Source: Tilletia caries
Taxonomy: Eukaryota > Basidiomycota > Exobasidiomycetes > Tilletiales > Tilletiaceae
Length of the DNA: 64,000 nucleotides
NCBI GenBank assembly: GCA_032718865.1
Contig: JALUTQ010000001.1
Coordinates: 434,001 to 498,000, forward strand
Direction of reading: 5' to 3'
The notes beneath the pieces are model-generated. The model worked only from the letters and a program-made list of their open reading frames with translations. It searched no databases and had not been told where the DNA came from. Position 1 is the first letter of the stretch. Every line of letters begins with the position of its first letter. The position numbers were made by a program, and so were the translations under genes. Shown one piece after another: positions 1 to 12,077 of the stretch.

Positions 1-849
1 CCAAGGACGACGTCACAGCTGGCATGTGATCGCGTTCTCTCCTGCCCCGACCCACCTCCGACTTCTGATCTACCCTTTTCACAACACCCTTCATCGATAC
101 CTTGCCCCGAGCACTCGGCCCTTCGGCCATCACGACTCTCTACTCGGCCTTCTTCTCATCAGCTTCCCGGACTTGTTTTTTACGCACTCGTCACGAACCT
201 TAGGGCTTCTTTACACTGTCTGTGCTCCTATCAGACGCACTCAATACTGTACTTTTAGCACAATTTCCCCCTTCCTGTTCCGCTTCTCTTCCAACCCCCC
301 GCCCCCTCCACGATGCTTCTGCCATACTGCCATAGAAGGACAATACATTTACCATATCCAACACGAAGGAAGGCGGGAGAGGGGGATTGCAGCAGGCGAC
401 CGAGCCAGGCAGACTCGCGCCTCCGATGCGCCGCCCTCATGAAGCTGGACTGGTGGAGGCATTTCACAGGAACGAGAACCATCACCGCGCACATCTCAGA
501 TGGGAGTCGAAAACACCTTTGCAGCGATGCCCTATTTATTTCTGACTATCCTAGCTGCTCCGCGTCTCGTTTACATCTGTGGCAATCAGGCGGTGTCGGA
601 GACGACCAAGTTATGTCAACTCCAGGTCCAACCGGCCTCCAGTGGCACTTGCGCTTGCCTAGTACGAAGGTGCTGGTCGATTGTCGACAAAACGAAGCAC
701 AGCGTCGGCTCCTTGCGACCCCTCGCCCTCAGAAGAATCAGGCCAGTACAGGCGTGCCTTGAAATGGGCATGTTATCTTGAGATTGAGCGTCTGACAGCT
801 GTCGGAAGGGAAACTTTGGCATGAACCAGAAGCTCCCTCTCATGTTCGC
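1..849. other. No gene recognised; left flank of the copia insertion
   Basis: Open frames exist on both strands here, the longest about 150 codons, but none shows a recognisable domain, a convincing start context or a coherent splice structure. Before the retrotransposon arrived, this DNA was contiguous with the sequence just upstream of the methionine aminopeptidase gene, so part of it is probably that gene's old distal promoter. Nothing else can be assigned. Confidence 0.4.
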
Positions 850-1113
850 TGTTGGACTTTTGACTAAGGCAAGCCACGCGGTCCAATGTATTCGTATCGA
901 GGCCTTGGTAATCTCGCGGAGAGATGCTGAGAAGGTAATACGAATGCCTGATGTTCTGCCTAGATTGAGCGGTGGTCTGGGTCTGCTAAGGGTCTCTTAT
1001 ATACTGTGTGTGCTAGTGGTCTGTGCGTCTTTCCAGAGGTTTCCACCGCCCACGCCGTGTGAGAGTCCGGCGCCATATGAGATTTCCATACCATTCGCCG
1101 ATGGTCTCCAACA
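850..1113 (-). repeat. 3' LTR of the copia element
   Basis: 264 bp, starting TGTTGG and ending CCAACA on the plus strand. On the minus strand a TATATAAG box lies at about 996-1003. It matches the LTR at 6377-6640 at all positions but one. The purine-rich tract at 1114-1122 abuts its inner edge. Confidence 0.96.
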
Positions 1114-1122
1114 CTCCCACCA
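1114..1122 (-). other. Polypurine tract of the copia element
   Basis: On the minus strand the bases just before the 3' LTR read TGGTGGGAG, a purine-rich run at the position expected for the plus-strand primer of reverse transcription. Identified by position and composition only. Confidence 0.6.
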
Positions 1123-1174
1123 TGGCGCCGTGGCCGAACCGCCTCCTTCCAACACCCAAGCCCCGTCACCCCGA

Positions 1175-4100
1175 TCAACCGCTGAGCCCGAGTCGTCGAC
1201 GCGCTACTTCCAGCTTCCCGCGCGGCAGCACCTTTGTGAAGATGTCCGCAAGGTTGTTGTCGGTATCCACCCGGCTGACTGTGAGTTGTCCGCGTCGCAC
1301 TCGATCGCGTGTGAAATGATACTTGAGATCGAAGTGCTTGCTTTTCCCGAATGCCGCAGGCTTATTTGCGATTGTGGTTGCTGCTTCGTTGTCGCAGTAG
1401 AGTGGTGTCGCTGCCTTCTGCTGCATGCCGAGTTCGCCGAGGAAGTTGCGGATCCACAGTGCCTCGCGTGCGGCCTCGAATAGAGCCATGTACTCTGCCT
1501 CGGTCGTCGACCACGCTGGCGTCTTCTGCAACTGGGACTTCCAAGACACCGCGCATCCGTAGACGAGGAACACCCATCCGGTGGTACTCTTCATGTCCAC
1601 GCGATCTCCACCATGGTCGGCATCGGCGTAGCCTTTCAGCACGATGTCCGACGACGGCTTGTATGTGAGTTTGAGATCCGATGTCTTGCGCAAGTGCCGA
1701 AGCAACTGCTGAGCGTCCTGTGCTGCTTCCTCATCCGGTGATCCCATGTTCATTGCCAGAACTCCCACCGCGTAAGTGTTTCTTGACTTGCTCGCATTCT
1801 TCTCGGCTGGGGGTGAAGATGAGGATGTCATCGACGTATACCCCGAGGACAACGATGCGCTTCCAGTCTTTCGGGTTCCGGACAAAGATGCAGGGCTCAG
1901 AGTCAAGTTGGGCGAACCCAGCCTTGATCAGTGCAGCAACTAACACCTCGTTCCATTCCCTACCACTCTGCTTCAGCCCGTATAGAGCTCGCCGCAGCAG
2001 AAGCACGTCGCTTGTTCCGTCCTCGAAGCCTGGGGGCTGCTTCATGTACACGGTGTCGTGCAGCACGCCGTTGAGGTAGGCGGTGACGACATCGGACTGC
2101 TCGACAATCCAGCCAAACTTGGCTGCAAGGACGAGCAAGATGCGCAGACTGGCCATGCGAGCCACCGGGGAGAACGTCTCTCCATAATCGATGCCGGCTC
2201 GTTGCGTGTTTCCCATGGCTACCAGTCTCGCCTTGTGCCGGAGCGCCTTTCCCATTGCGTCCAACTTCAACTTGTAGACCCACCGACTCCGGATTAGCCT
2301 CTTCGCCTGACGCCTCGAGACCTTCTCCCAAGTCTTCTTCTTCACTTAAGGATCTTCCCGGAGTAGGCCCCGGAGTAGCATTCCCCGGAGCTCCGCGGAC
2401 TCCGGGGGACGCTCTGCACGGGTACGGAGCACGGAGCGAGATTTGAGCGTTTTTTACTAGCTTTAGATTTGCGGAGCTACTCCGCGAAGGTATGGCTGCC
2501 ACGCCCCGGAGCACGGAGTGAGTTTGCTTGCATTGTCAAAAAAGCCCCGGAGTACGGAGCAGACCCCGGAGTCCGACGGAGCTCCGGGGATGGAAAAGTG
2601 AGTCACGTGATGGCCAAAAATGAGTCACGTGACCGGTTTTTGAGGGATTTCTCGGCCGAATCAGGTCGAAATACTGTGTATTTCAGCTTTTTTGGGGCAG
2701 TAAACCCTCGGAAAGAAACGATATAGACTTCTAAAGCTGCGATTGAACTGTTTCGATGAGATTTAACCTTCTCCTGAGCCCATGTTGGACTCATTTAATG
2801 ACACCCCGGAGTACCCCGGAGTCCGCGGAGCTATTTTTCGGAGCACGGAGTCCGCCTGTGAAAAATATACGGAGCACGGAGTAGATATTTGTGCGCAACC
2901 GCGACTTCGACGGAGCACGGAGTGCTCGCCAGCTGATCACCCAAAATTTTGCGGAGCGCGGAGCTGGCCGAATCTCAGACGGAGCTGAGCGGAGCGCCGC
3001 CCCGGAGTCCGGGCTCCGGGGATCTACTCCGGGAAGATCCTTATCTTCACTAGTGAGTCATACTCCTCCTGCATGGCGCTTCTCCACTTGTCCCACTCTG
3101 GGCGTGATCTTGCCTCGCTTAGAGTCTTGGGCTCAAGTGGTACACCATCGGCGCTGACCCTTCCTCCCACCAACAGCGCACCCCGGACCGCCATCGCGTA
3201 CGCTCGCACCATCTTGGCTTGGCCGTGTTGCTGGTGTAAGCGCGGTGATCGCCGCGTCGGTTCGCGGCTCTCCCGGATGCGCTTGATGTGCGCGCGCTCC
3301 GCCTCCGGGATTCGGTCGGGTGGTGCTGCTGTTGCCGTCGGTGCCGGTGGTGAGTCCTGAGGTTGCGTCTGTGGGTCGCTCGGTGCTTGCCGGTTTGGGT
3401 CGCTGATCGCTGGCGCCATCGCCTCTTCGACCTCCAATCCTCCTCAGAACTGGGAAGGCCGTCGATTTGGGCGCGCAGCAGTAGCTGCTCGAGGTGAGCT
3501 GTCTCGTCGGGCTCTTCGTCCTCCTCCATCTCACCTCCATCCCCCACTCCTTCCGCATTCGCATCCAGCTCCGCCACATCTCCCGCATCCTTCTCCGTCG
3601 ACTTCACCACCCTCCGGTCATCCGCCTGCCGCTCCTCCTGAGCGCCGTCCTTGGTGAGTCTCCCCTCACCCTCTACTTCCACCGGTCCTGCCGCCTCTTC
3701 CGCTCCTGCTGCTCCAACTCCTTCTCCCGACCACTGATCTCCCCGCTCCTCATCCCTGTCCTCCACCAGACTCCACTCATCGTGCCACTCGAGCACGTCA
3801 TCCAGGGAGCCCGTCTTCCGGGGGGGACCGGAAGGTCCTGGTACCGACGATCTTCGTCGAAGATGACGTCCCGGCTGGTGCTCATCCGATGGGTGGACTT
3901 GCTCGGTATGTACACCTTCCATCCCTTTGTCGTCTCTCCGTAACCCAGGAACACAGCTGGGACTCTCCGCAACGCAAGCTTACCCTTTCTCTGCGCACTC
4001 TGAACCAGAGGCCAGCACAGGCAGCCGAACACGCGAAGGTTCGAGAGGTCTACCTTGCGCCCTGTCCAGATCTCCTCGGGTATGCGCCCTCCGTCCTTCA

Positions 4101-5253
4101 ACCGTGGAGTACGGTTCAGAACGTAAGCAGCTGCTCGCATTGCGTGTGGCCAGTACGAGTTGTCCAGTCCTGACGTCAGGAGCATGGCTCTCATTCTGTC
4201 CTGCAGTGTCCGGTTCCATCTCTCGGCGACTCCGTTCTGCTGGCTGGTGTATGGGTTAGTGGTCTCCCACCAAACCCCGAGTTCCTTGGCCCAGTCTTGG
4301 GATTGTCGGTTGATGAACTCCCCCCCGTTGTCTGACCGAACCACCACCAGCTGCTCGCCCGTCTCCTTCTGTGCGCGGCGCACCCAATCGAGAAACACCG
4401 TCAGTGCGTTCCCCTTTGCCGCCATGGGATACGCCCACACCTTCCGGCTTGCGCTATCGACAATGGTGAATGTGTATTTCTCCCCATCCCCACCGGTTCC
4501 CTCCTCCATGGGACCGATGACGTCCACATGGACCAGGCTCAGCCGACGATGCGAAACCGTCTCTGAGTGGGGGAACGGTGCGCGCACGCCTTTCCCTTGC
4601 TTGCAGTCGTCACAGTCGTGACTGGCCTGGATTAAGGCACTCTTGCTGACTGCCGTTCCCTTCGCGCAGCCCTTGTCCCACATTACGCCCGCGACCTTGG
4701 GAGAGGAGTGTCCCGTCCGTTGATGAAGCAGACGAGCTTCCAGGCTCGCGCCTCCCGTGCGCACGTATTGCGCCGTCGCTTGCCATCCCTTGATTTCCGT
4801 GGTGAGTATGCACCCACCCCGCTCCTTGACATGTGGGGCCAATACTGACATGTCTCCCTCACAACCCATCCGCATCCCTCCAGGTGCCATCTCAAACCTG
4901 ATGTCTCCCTCCACAGCCCGCATGACGGACAGCAGATTCGACGTGAGGTTGGGCACCCAGAGCACGTCGTGCAGTCGCAGCACGCGCTCCCCATCTTCCC
5001 CAGCTACCTTGAGAGTGAGTTTCCCCATTCCCTTGATAGCAAGCTCGCTATCGTCAGCTAGACTGACGCTTTCGAACTCTCCCTCGTCCAACTCATCGAA
5101 CAGGGCCTTGCACCAAGTCATGTGGTGTGATGCAGCCGTGTCGAGTATCCATTGGTACCAAAGGTGAGCTCTCAGACCGGGCGGAACCTCCGCTGCTAAG
5201 CATGCACGAGAGAAAGAAGCTGACGCTCGTATATTGCTAGCAGTGAGAGGCAC
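1175..5253 (-). pseudogene. copia Pol: protease, integrase, RT, RNase H, interrupted
   Basis: From 5' to 3' on the minus strand: an aspartic protease motif WILDTAAS (the family usually has D-S/T-G-A), a GAG-pre-integrase HHCC finger (LLHQRTGH...CDDC), an integrase core with VDVIGP, RSDNGGEF and QQNGVAERW supplying D,D,E, a hydrophilic linker, RT with ETFSPVAR and YVDD, and RNase H with YADADHGG, STTEAEYMA and YHFTRD. Breaks: frame changes near 3825 (C run) and near 3440, a nested element at 2347-3043 that splits the start of RT after QEEYDSLVK, and a junction near 1770 where about 100 residues of the RT thumb/connection are missing and the frame shifts. The element therefore cannot encode an active polymerase. 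Gag and Pol would need frameshifting or fusion in an intact relative. Confidence 0.9.
2347..3043. mobile_element. hAT-like non-autonomous transposon nested in copia pol
   Basis: 697 bp bounded by near-perfect inverted repeats starting TAAGGATCTTCCCGG, with an exact 8-bp duplication tcttcact at 2339-2346 and 3044-3051. Eight-base duplications are typical of the hAT superfamily. No open frame of substance. The interior is dense with CCGGAGT/ACTCCGG units in both orientations near both ends, like the subterminal repeats bound by hAT transposases, and holds two GAGTCACGTGA boxes at about 2600 and 2620. Removing the element and one duplication rejoins the RT frame, which proves a later insertion. 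The hAT label rests on duplication length and structure only. Confidence 0.88.
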
Positions 5254-5255
5254 CG

Positions 5256-6372
5256 CACCGAGTCCCTATTGGCGAGAAATGGAGTCTCGGCCCTTGTTGG
5301 CTCGGGCCTCGGTGTTGTGAGTGTTTGTGTTGTCGGTGCCGACAGCCGACTTGTCGAGCTTCGGGCAATTTCGCTTGATGTGCCCCTTTTTCCTGGCACT
5401 CGTAGCAGATCGGGTCACCTTTGCCACGACGACCACCACCTCCGCCGCCAGAGTTTCCGTTCCCTTTCTTGTGAGTATTCGCTGCCTTTGCCGTCGCCGA
5501 CACATCCGCCTTGGTGCGATCGTTGAACATCTGCTCTTCTTGCTTGAACTTCTCCAGAGCCGAGTGGAATGTAATAGGTTCGTGCCTGTCGAGTGCTTCC
5601 AGGATTGCCGACCGACGCGACGCGTAGCGCTCAGTGACAGCCCTCACCAGATAGACTACCTGCTGACGCTCTGACAACTCTATTCCCGCATTCTCTGCGC
5701 GCTCGAACAGCCCTAGCAGCTTGTCTCCGAGCTTCTGAATAGATTCGCTCTGTTGCCGAACACCAGTCAGCTCGTCCTGAATGCGTATCCGGTATCTGGG
5801 AGGCCGTGTCACTGGACGAAACATGTCCCTTGAGCGCCTGGTGAAGGTATGTGATACGACTTCCCCCTTTCCGAATCAGACGCATAGTGACATTGGTTAG
5901 CGTCGGACCCACAGTGTTGACAAACAGGGTACCGAGCGCAGCGTCGAGTTCGGGGTCGTAGCCGTCGGATTGCATCGGTGCGGGGAAATCGTCGCCGTGT
6001 CGTTGGAAGCCCTTCGGATATTCATCGCCGTCGAAATGTGCCAAGGCACCGGGGATCGACTGAATGTGAGTGCGGAACCGATAGTGCCAAGTGGCATAAG
6101 TGTCGTGATCAAGCTTGGGGACGAGGGTAACCGTTCTTGCTGCAGTGTGATACATCGATGTTTCGAGCGGCGAAACTTTCTTTTTCAGGTGCACGAGGCG
6201 GGTCACTCAGGGCTCGCTCAACACGCTCACCCGTCGCAACCACCATCACCTCACGGAGGGCATCTTCCAGCGGCGTTCCCTCGCGGGTCTTCCGGGCAAG
6301 CTCCTCCAGCACCTGCTTCGTGCGGTCGTCGCGATCGTGCTCCATACTCTCGGATCGAGTAACTGAGCTCAT
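5256..6372 (-). pseudogene. copia Gag, frameshifted
   Basis: Reading starts at the ATG embedded in the primer site (MSSVTRSES) and must change frame near 6185 (A-rich run), near 5800, and in the zinc knuckle. The central part carries the Gag-like helical region (LVPKLDHDTYATWHYRFR; LERAEN-like segment near 5700). The nucleocapsid motif should be C-x2-C-x4-H-x4-C. The sequence gives CYECQEKG, then shifts because a run at about 5382-5385 holds one base too many on the minus-strand reading; with one base fewer the H and last C fall in register. A Gly-rich linker precedes the knuckle. Gag forms the virus-like particle and binds the element RNA. In this copy it cannot be made as one protein unless the shifts are assembly errors. 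Confidence 0.85.
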
Positions 6373-6376
6373 AACC
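6357..6376 (-). other. Primer binding site complementary to the initiator tRNA anticodon arm
   Basis: Directly after the 5' LTR the minus strand reads GGTTATGAGCTCAG. This complements CUCAUAACC, the anticodon loop and stem of eukaryotic initiator methionine tRNA, rather than the tRNA 3' end. Drosophila copia is known to prime from an internal half of the initiator tRNA. The ATG at 6370-6372 in this site, the complement of the CAU anticodon, is also the first ATG of gag. Complementarity beyond the anticodon arm is weak. Confidence 0.75.
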
Positions 6377-6640
6377 TGTTGGACTTTTGACTAAGGCAAG
6401 CCACGCGGTCCAATGTATTCGTATCGAGGCCTTGGTAATCTCGCGGAGAAATGCTGAGAAGGTAATACGAATGCCTGATGTTCTGCCTAGATTGAGCGGT
6501 GGTCTGGGTCTGCTAAGGGTCTCTTATATACTGTGTGTGCTAGTGGTCTGTGCGTCTTTCCAGAGGTTTCCACCGCCCACGCCGTGTGAGAGTCCGGCGC
6601 CATATGAGATTTCCATACCATTCGCCGATGGTCTCCAACA
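6377..6640 (-). repeat. 5' LTR of the copia element with TATA box
   Basis: Identical to the other LTR except at 6450. Read on the minus strand it has TATATAAG at about 6523-6530, placed to start transcription toward gag. The outer edge is followed by the target duplication ttcgc at 6641-6645, then the 5' region of the methionine aminopeptidase gene. Confidence 0.96.
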
Positions 6641-6797
6641 TTCGCAACTGTTTGTATGTTCGGAAACCTACGGCCCGACGCACCGGCGAGGTCGCTCAGC
6701 TCGCAATAAATTTGTCGCTACTTGCGCACAGTGCAGCTTGAGAACCACGACTGCCAAGGCATTTCACTCCATCTGATCGAAGTGAATGCAAGGAAAC

Positions 6798-8561
<1,764 letters not shown>

Positions 8562-9308
8562 ACGATGGAGAGTAAGCGACTGTACGAAAGGCCTGGCCGT
8601 TCTCCGCTTATGAGGACGAGGCGTGGAAAAGCGATGCCTTGGCTCGTACCTTTCCTCGATCTCTCCCCCCACATTCCCTTCCACTCAAAAAGAGGAAGCT
8701 GCCGAATCCATCTGGTGACCTCGGGGGCTCTTGGCTTTCAAACTGTGTTTTTGTTTTGTTTGTGTCCCTTGTCCCTTGTCCCTTTTCCCACGCAGCAAAT
8801 CTACGCTTGCCGACGATGGCGAAGACGATACATACTATGAACGGCATTGAGACTGGTGGAAGCGCAAAAAGTATAAGTTCTCGTTCGATCCTTGTGTCTC
8901 GGAGCCCCACGCGCGACCGTCTCCCGTCTCTCAGCCTCCGTACGGCGGCCTGACTGACTTAAACTGGGCTCCTGCCACAGCTTCCGCTCTCCGATGGGGT
9001 CAAGCTTCGGCCGCTTCATGTTATTCGTTCATCCGAGACCAGCATGATGTCGTCCTTCCTCTTCACGCACAATAACTTGCCCTGGGACGGATCCTCGCTA
9101 ACCCTATAAGATGGGAAAAGCCTGACGCCTCACAGTCTTGAACCCATGCTCGCACGCTCGAGAACATATGATAGCAGGCCGGTCCATTCTTTGAGCGTGA
9201 GCTGGATCACCGATCACAGCATACATATACGGTATACCTCCACGGCCATGGTGGCTTGGAGCTTGGGAAGGGTCGGAGATGGGAAGGATGAATGCTTGGG
9301 TATTTATC
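8562..9308. other. Intergenic, no assigned gene
   Basis: Downstream of the aminopeptidase stop. A plus-strand frame at about 8580-8953 reads through AWPFSAYEDEAWKSDALA and a basic Pro-rich tract but has no in-frame ATG and no recognised domain, so it is not called as a gene. The rest shows nothing recognisable. Confidence 0.4.
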
Positions 9309-10259
9309 GGCACTACGGAATTTTACAGTGAGGTTTTACAGTACTGTAAAAGTCATGCTGTAAAAGTCTTGGTCATGTTAGGGTGAAGGCGAATTTTACA
9401 GTGCCTCGGAGGGTTTTTTTACCGCACGAACGCCAACTTTTTACAGTCAGGGCCAATTCTTACAGCCACTGTAAAGGCTCCCGGCGGTAAAAGTCCTGCC
9501 CCACTTGGTTGAATCGGAATTTTACAGTACATTCGCAACTTTTACCGCCGCTGTAAAGGGCCCGATGCGGTAAAAGTCCAGACAGCGGCTTCCGCAACCT
9601 CATTTTTACCGCACGATGACCCTTTTACCGCACTATGAGAAGACCACGTGGCACTGTAAAGGTCTGAATCAAAATCGAAAGTCCCCACCGCACGGGCGCT
9701 TAAAATAATTTCAGTGGTTTAATCAAGGCCTCAGTTCCTCAGATGCCGGAACGCTGAGACTTCCGGCCGAGTAGAGACCACGGATGCCCACACCATTACC
9801 TCTCCCTCAATGTAAGTGGCTATGGCTCAGAAACCTGGACAAAAAGAGCGGGAGTGAGCTGGGTAAGCCTAGGAGCCCCATCTGCTCTTTTTTTCCATTC
9901 TTTATCGCATGCTGTTTTTGATGCAGGAGGGCCAAGAAAAAGGTCCTGGAAACCGGAGTCTGGCTTATCAAGACCATCAGTCTCAAGTCTCGCAATTGGA
10001 CAGATCAGGCTGTAAAAGTGGGAAGTCACGCTGTAAAATTGCTGGGTCTATCCAGGTCCAGCGCACTTTTACCGGATATGACAGCCATTTTTACAGTCCC
10101 TGTAAAGGACTCGCTGTAAAATTCGGCGTTTAGCGCTGTAAAACGGGGGGTAGCACTGTAAAACTCAGGGCCACCATAGGCTTGAGCTGAATTTTACAGG
10201 GAGTCTCACAACTTTTACCGCCGCACTGTAAAACCCTGACTGTAAAATTCTGTACCCTC
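9309..10259. mobile_element. Motif-rich non-autonomous element (TTTTACAG family)
   Basis: About 951 bp packed with more than 25 copies of TTTTAC(A/C)G or its reverse C(T/G)GTAAAA, concentrated toward both ends and sparse in the middle. The two ends are imperfect inverted repeats: the left has GGAATTTTACAGTGAGG and the right, reversed, has AGAATTTTACAGTCAGG. A 10-bp direct repeat ggtatttatc flanks the block at 9299-9308 and 10260-10269 and is the best target-duplication candidate; 9-11 bp would suggest a Mutator-like element, 8 bp of it a hAT. No coding frame is credible. The boundaries rest on this repeat and could shift by a few bases. Confidence 0.65.
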
Positions 10260-10421
10260 GGTATTTATCCGAAGGCGCATGGATGGCGAAGTCACGAGAC
10301 TCGGTCGCGTGGAGTCAACAAGCCAAGCGCGTCTCCCATTCATTTTGAATTTTTGGCTGTTGGTCTCGGCTGTTCGGACATTCGGGCTCCCTGGCCAGGC
10401 ACGAGCTGCATGCTGCTATTG

Positions 10422-10428
10422 TATAAAA
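10422..10428 (+). promoter_or_regulatory. TATA box of the 10514 gene
   Basis: TATAAAA lies about 90 bp upstream of the ATG at 10514, with a Pro/His-codon-like CGCACC hexamer array between them in the probable 5' UTR. Confidence 0.55.
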
Positions 10429-10464
10429 GTGCAGCGAGCCATCACCGCATCACCGATCACCTAT

Positions 10465-10510
10465 CGCACCCGCACCCGCATCCGCACCCGCACCCGCACC
10501 CGCACCCGCA
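10465..10510 (+). repeat. CGCACC hexanucleotide microsatellite
   Basis: About seven near-perfect CGCACC units (one CGCATC) immediately before the ATG at 10514, in the presumed 5' UTR. Confidence 0.9.
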
Positions 10511-10513
10511 ATC

Positions 10514-11809
10514 ATGTCGACATCCTTTGACTCCCGCCTGGCCCTGACCTCGTCCCGCCGCTCCCTGCGTGCGTCTGGCTCCCTCGAGTCCGTCAGCAGA
10601 CAGCGCAGTATGACCGAAAACATCGTCCTCGAGAAGCCCACGTCCCGGAAACGCTCCCTGCCCGCCTCGCGCTCCATGCCTGTCGTCTGGGCCGAGTCGC
10701 AACAGCAGGGCGGCGAGGGCAACAGCTCCTTCCTCGCCGACATCACATGCGTGGGCAGCACGCCGACGAAGGACATGTCCTGGCTCGAGCACCGATCCAA
10801 CTCGTCGCAGTCGACAGTGCTGCAACGGAGCATGCGCAACAGCCGACGCAGCAATTCCAGCAGCAGTAGCAGCAGCAGCAGCACCGGCAGCTTCTCTCCA
10901 TGGGTTGGTTCTCAGAGCTGCTCGCCCTCGCCCGTGCTCGCAGACACCGCAAGAATGGAACCTCCGGCACCCTGGGAGCAGACTTTCGATTCGTACGATT
11001 CGCAGCAAGAATATCTGCAACAGCACCAGCACCAGCACCACGAGCGCGCACATAGTGACCACATCGTCGACCATCTCGCCGACCTGGACCGCTCCATGAC
11101 TCTCTCCTCCGATTCCGACGAATACATCGAAACACTCGATTATTCACCCGCTTTTTCGGCCGCGCTCCTTCCACCCGCATCTCTGCAGTCACCCTCTGCT
11201 TCATATCTTTATCTGGGCGAACCTACCGCACCACAGCCGCCGTCGGACCCGGCCCATTTGATACCAGGAAACCGAGGCCGTCGGGTTCCGTTGGCTGAGA
11301 TCCCACTCTGGTACGCCGATGTGCGAGGAGAGGCCATCAGGAGGGGAAAGCACGAGCGATCCAGTCTCTCGAACTCGATCGACTTTTCTTCACCTGTGAG
11401 TATACTGCCCCTCTGTCTCTGCTTACGCTTGGATCAGAACGAAGCACAGGAAAGGTGAAAAAGAGTGCATACATGCTGAAATTTTTTAACCCATCGTTCA
11501 CAGCATGTTCTCTCTGACAACACATCGCACAATATTCCTGGGAGCGATTCATACTACCTATCTCCATCCCAGGCGTCCTCCCAATCGTCGTTCTCGGTCG
11601 GAGCAGAACAAGGATTCGGGAACTTGTCCTCGATTGCAGAAAACAGCGGCATGTACGATGGCCACCAACTCTTTGTGCTTCCGGACGACGAGCAGCTTCA
11701 AGTCGGTGGCAGTCCACGTCGGAAGGAGCTGAGGTCGCTACGACGCCAAAGCATCTCGGAGCAACACCCGTACCCGAGCAAGAAGACGATCGCCGCTCGA
11801 GGTCGGTGA
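10514..11809 (+). CDS. Ser-rich protein of unknown function
   Basis: I do not recognise this gene. Two exons, 10514-11395 and 11504-11809, join in phase 0 to give about 395 residues. The start is the first ATG after the TATA box and CGCACC array. The protein is low complexity and probably disordered: Ser/Arg-rich N-terminus, a poly-Ser run near residue 118, a Gln/His block (YLQQHQHQHHE) near 175, then an acidic Ser segment (SSDSDEYIE). The most fold-like stretch is RRVPLAEIPLWYADVRGEA near residue 255, followed by the intron and a basic tail. Many S/T-P and R-x-x-S sites suggest a phosphorylated regulatory or scaffold protein, which is inference only. Frame continuity across the intron and third-position GC support it as real. 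Confidence 0.7.
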
Positions 11810-12038
11810 CTCGGTGACGACTGCTCGTACGTCTGAGCATCACTCGGCGGCCTGGATCGGGAGAGGCGGCTTATCACCTTTCGAATCCTCGGACAAAATC
11901 ATCACGGACTGCACTCGGACACGCTGCAAATGTTCGAGGGTGAGACGGAACTATTTATACCCACGTCACCCGGCCCTTTCTCGGAGAACGGGACAAGCTG
12001 CTTCCTGGGCGGGGGAATCACGAACTACTGAATCACGA

Positions 12039-12077
12039 ACGAAACGAAACGAAACGAAACGAAACGAAACGAAACGG
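12039..12077 (+). repeat. GAAAC pentanucleotide microsatellite
   Basis: About seven tandem GAAAC units in the intergenic region downstream of the Ser-rich gene. Confidence 0.9.

Larger units (their letters stand above)
850..6640 (-). mobile_element. Ty1/copia LTR retrotransposon, full length but defective
   Basis: Two 264-bp direct LTRs, each TG...CA, bound the element and differ at one base (g at 923, a at 6450). A perfect 5-bp target duplication, ttcgc, flanks it at 845-849 and 6641-6645. Coding direction is minus, so the LTR at 6377-6640 is the 5' LTR. Domain order is Gag with zinc knuckle, protease, integrase, reverse transcriptase, RNase H; integrase before RT is diagnostic of Ty1/copia. 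Without the nested element at 2347-3043 and its target duplication it would be about 5.09 kb. Coding capacity is lost through several frameshifts, an RT deletion near 1770 and the nested insertion, yet near-identical LTRs imply recent arrival. It lies head to head with, and just upstream of, the methionine aminopeptidase 2 gene. Confidence 0.97.

Noticed and set aside
26..442. Open frame of 138 codons near the window start
   Set aside because: No domain, Pro/Arg/Ser-rich composition typical of non-coding GC-rich DNA, overlapping frames of similar length.
8565..8953. Possible small gene (APC13-like) after MAP2
   Set aside because: The attractive segment lacks an in-frame ATG and a consistent splice model, and the similarity is too weak.
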